DNA of 64,000 bases from Ascarosepion bandense (lineage: Eukaryota > Mollusca > Cephalopoda > Sepiida > Sepiidae), in NCBI GenBank assembly GCA_037127315.1, contig JBBBDQ010000442.1, positions 2,498,001 through 2,562,000 of the forward strand, written 5' to 3'. The notes under the pieces are model-generated. The model was not told the origin of the DNA. It saw only the letters and a list, made by a program, of their open reading frames with translations, and searched no databases. Positions 63,901-64,000 of this stretch are shown here, one piece after another. The translations under genes and the position numbers were made by a program. How positions within the stretch are numbered: the stretch's first letter is position 1; every line of letters starts with the position of its first letter.

Positions 63901-64000
63901 GATCGAATTCCAGTTGAATTCCTTGCATTCACTTTTGCACAAATGCCCTTGGCAAAGGTATTAATGTCTCTTCCCTCCAGTTATGGGTTAAATGATAGGA
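63901..64000 (+). mobile_element. tRNA-like SINE, family S, cut by the window end
   Basis: ATCGAATTCCAGTTGAATTC (box B side), CACTTTTGCACAAATGCCCT and CTTCCCTCCAGTTATGGGTT. The body continues beyond the window. Confidence 0.85.

Overview
This window is animal genomic DNA: AT-rich, intron-rich and dominated by transposable elements. Two conserved protein-coding genes can be assembled exon by exon. They lie head to head, about 9.8 kb apart. On the minus strand, positions 26010 down to 381 carry a complete five-coding-exon gene for a 285-residue BTB/KCTD protein of the BACURD group (KCTD10/KCTD13/TNFAIP1 type, a Cul3 ubiquitin-ligase adaptor). On the plus strand, 35798 to 60138 carries a complete four-coding-exon gene for the 132-residue intraflagellar transport protein IFT20. 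Splice phases, GT/AG junctions and conserved residues agree throughout both genes, so both look functional.

Almost everything else is repeat sequence in introns and between the genes. The most frequent element is a tRNA-like SINE (about 12 copies, often with a head resembling A and B boxes), several inserted into other repeats. I infer a mollusc, most likely a cephalopod such as an octopus, from remembered resemblance of these SINEs and LINEs and from the repeat load. That is an inference, not a database match.

Layout. 381-26010 (KCTD gene): intron 4 (573-12814) holds a near full-length but decayed Nimb/I-type LINE (about 4195-9870, minus), a TIR element split by an LTR-like insertion (9950-11255), a 5S rRNA-like sequence (12530-12647) and hairpin MITEs. 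Intron 3 has a 32-bp tandem repeat. Intron 2 holds two LINE fragments, a 29-bp minisatellite and an internally deleted mariner whose TIR has become a 6-unit tandem array. Intron 1 holds a SINE-derived multimer, an inverted interspersed repeat, a LINE 3' end and a 207-bp solo LTR with a perfect 5-bp target duplication. 26011-35797 (intergenic): LTRs in opposite orientation and a degraded Gag-like block. 35798-60138 (IFT20): intron 1 has SINEs, 26-bp and 42-bp minisatellites and hairpins. Intron 2 has SINEs and LINE 3' ends. Intron 3 has a mariner, a 1.36-kb palindrome, and a CR1/L2-type LINE cut by a Tc1 element. 60139-64000: LINE 3' end, SINEs and a second copy of the LTR-like repeat seen at 10 kb.

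No tandem gene cluster, operon, CRISPR array or defence-type locus is present. The most unusual material is the repeat structure: tandem TIR amplification, the giant palindrome, a recurrent 50-60 bp hairpin (one copy flanked by a direct duplication), and a short element sharing its 3' tail with a LINE.
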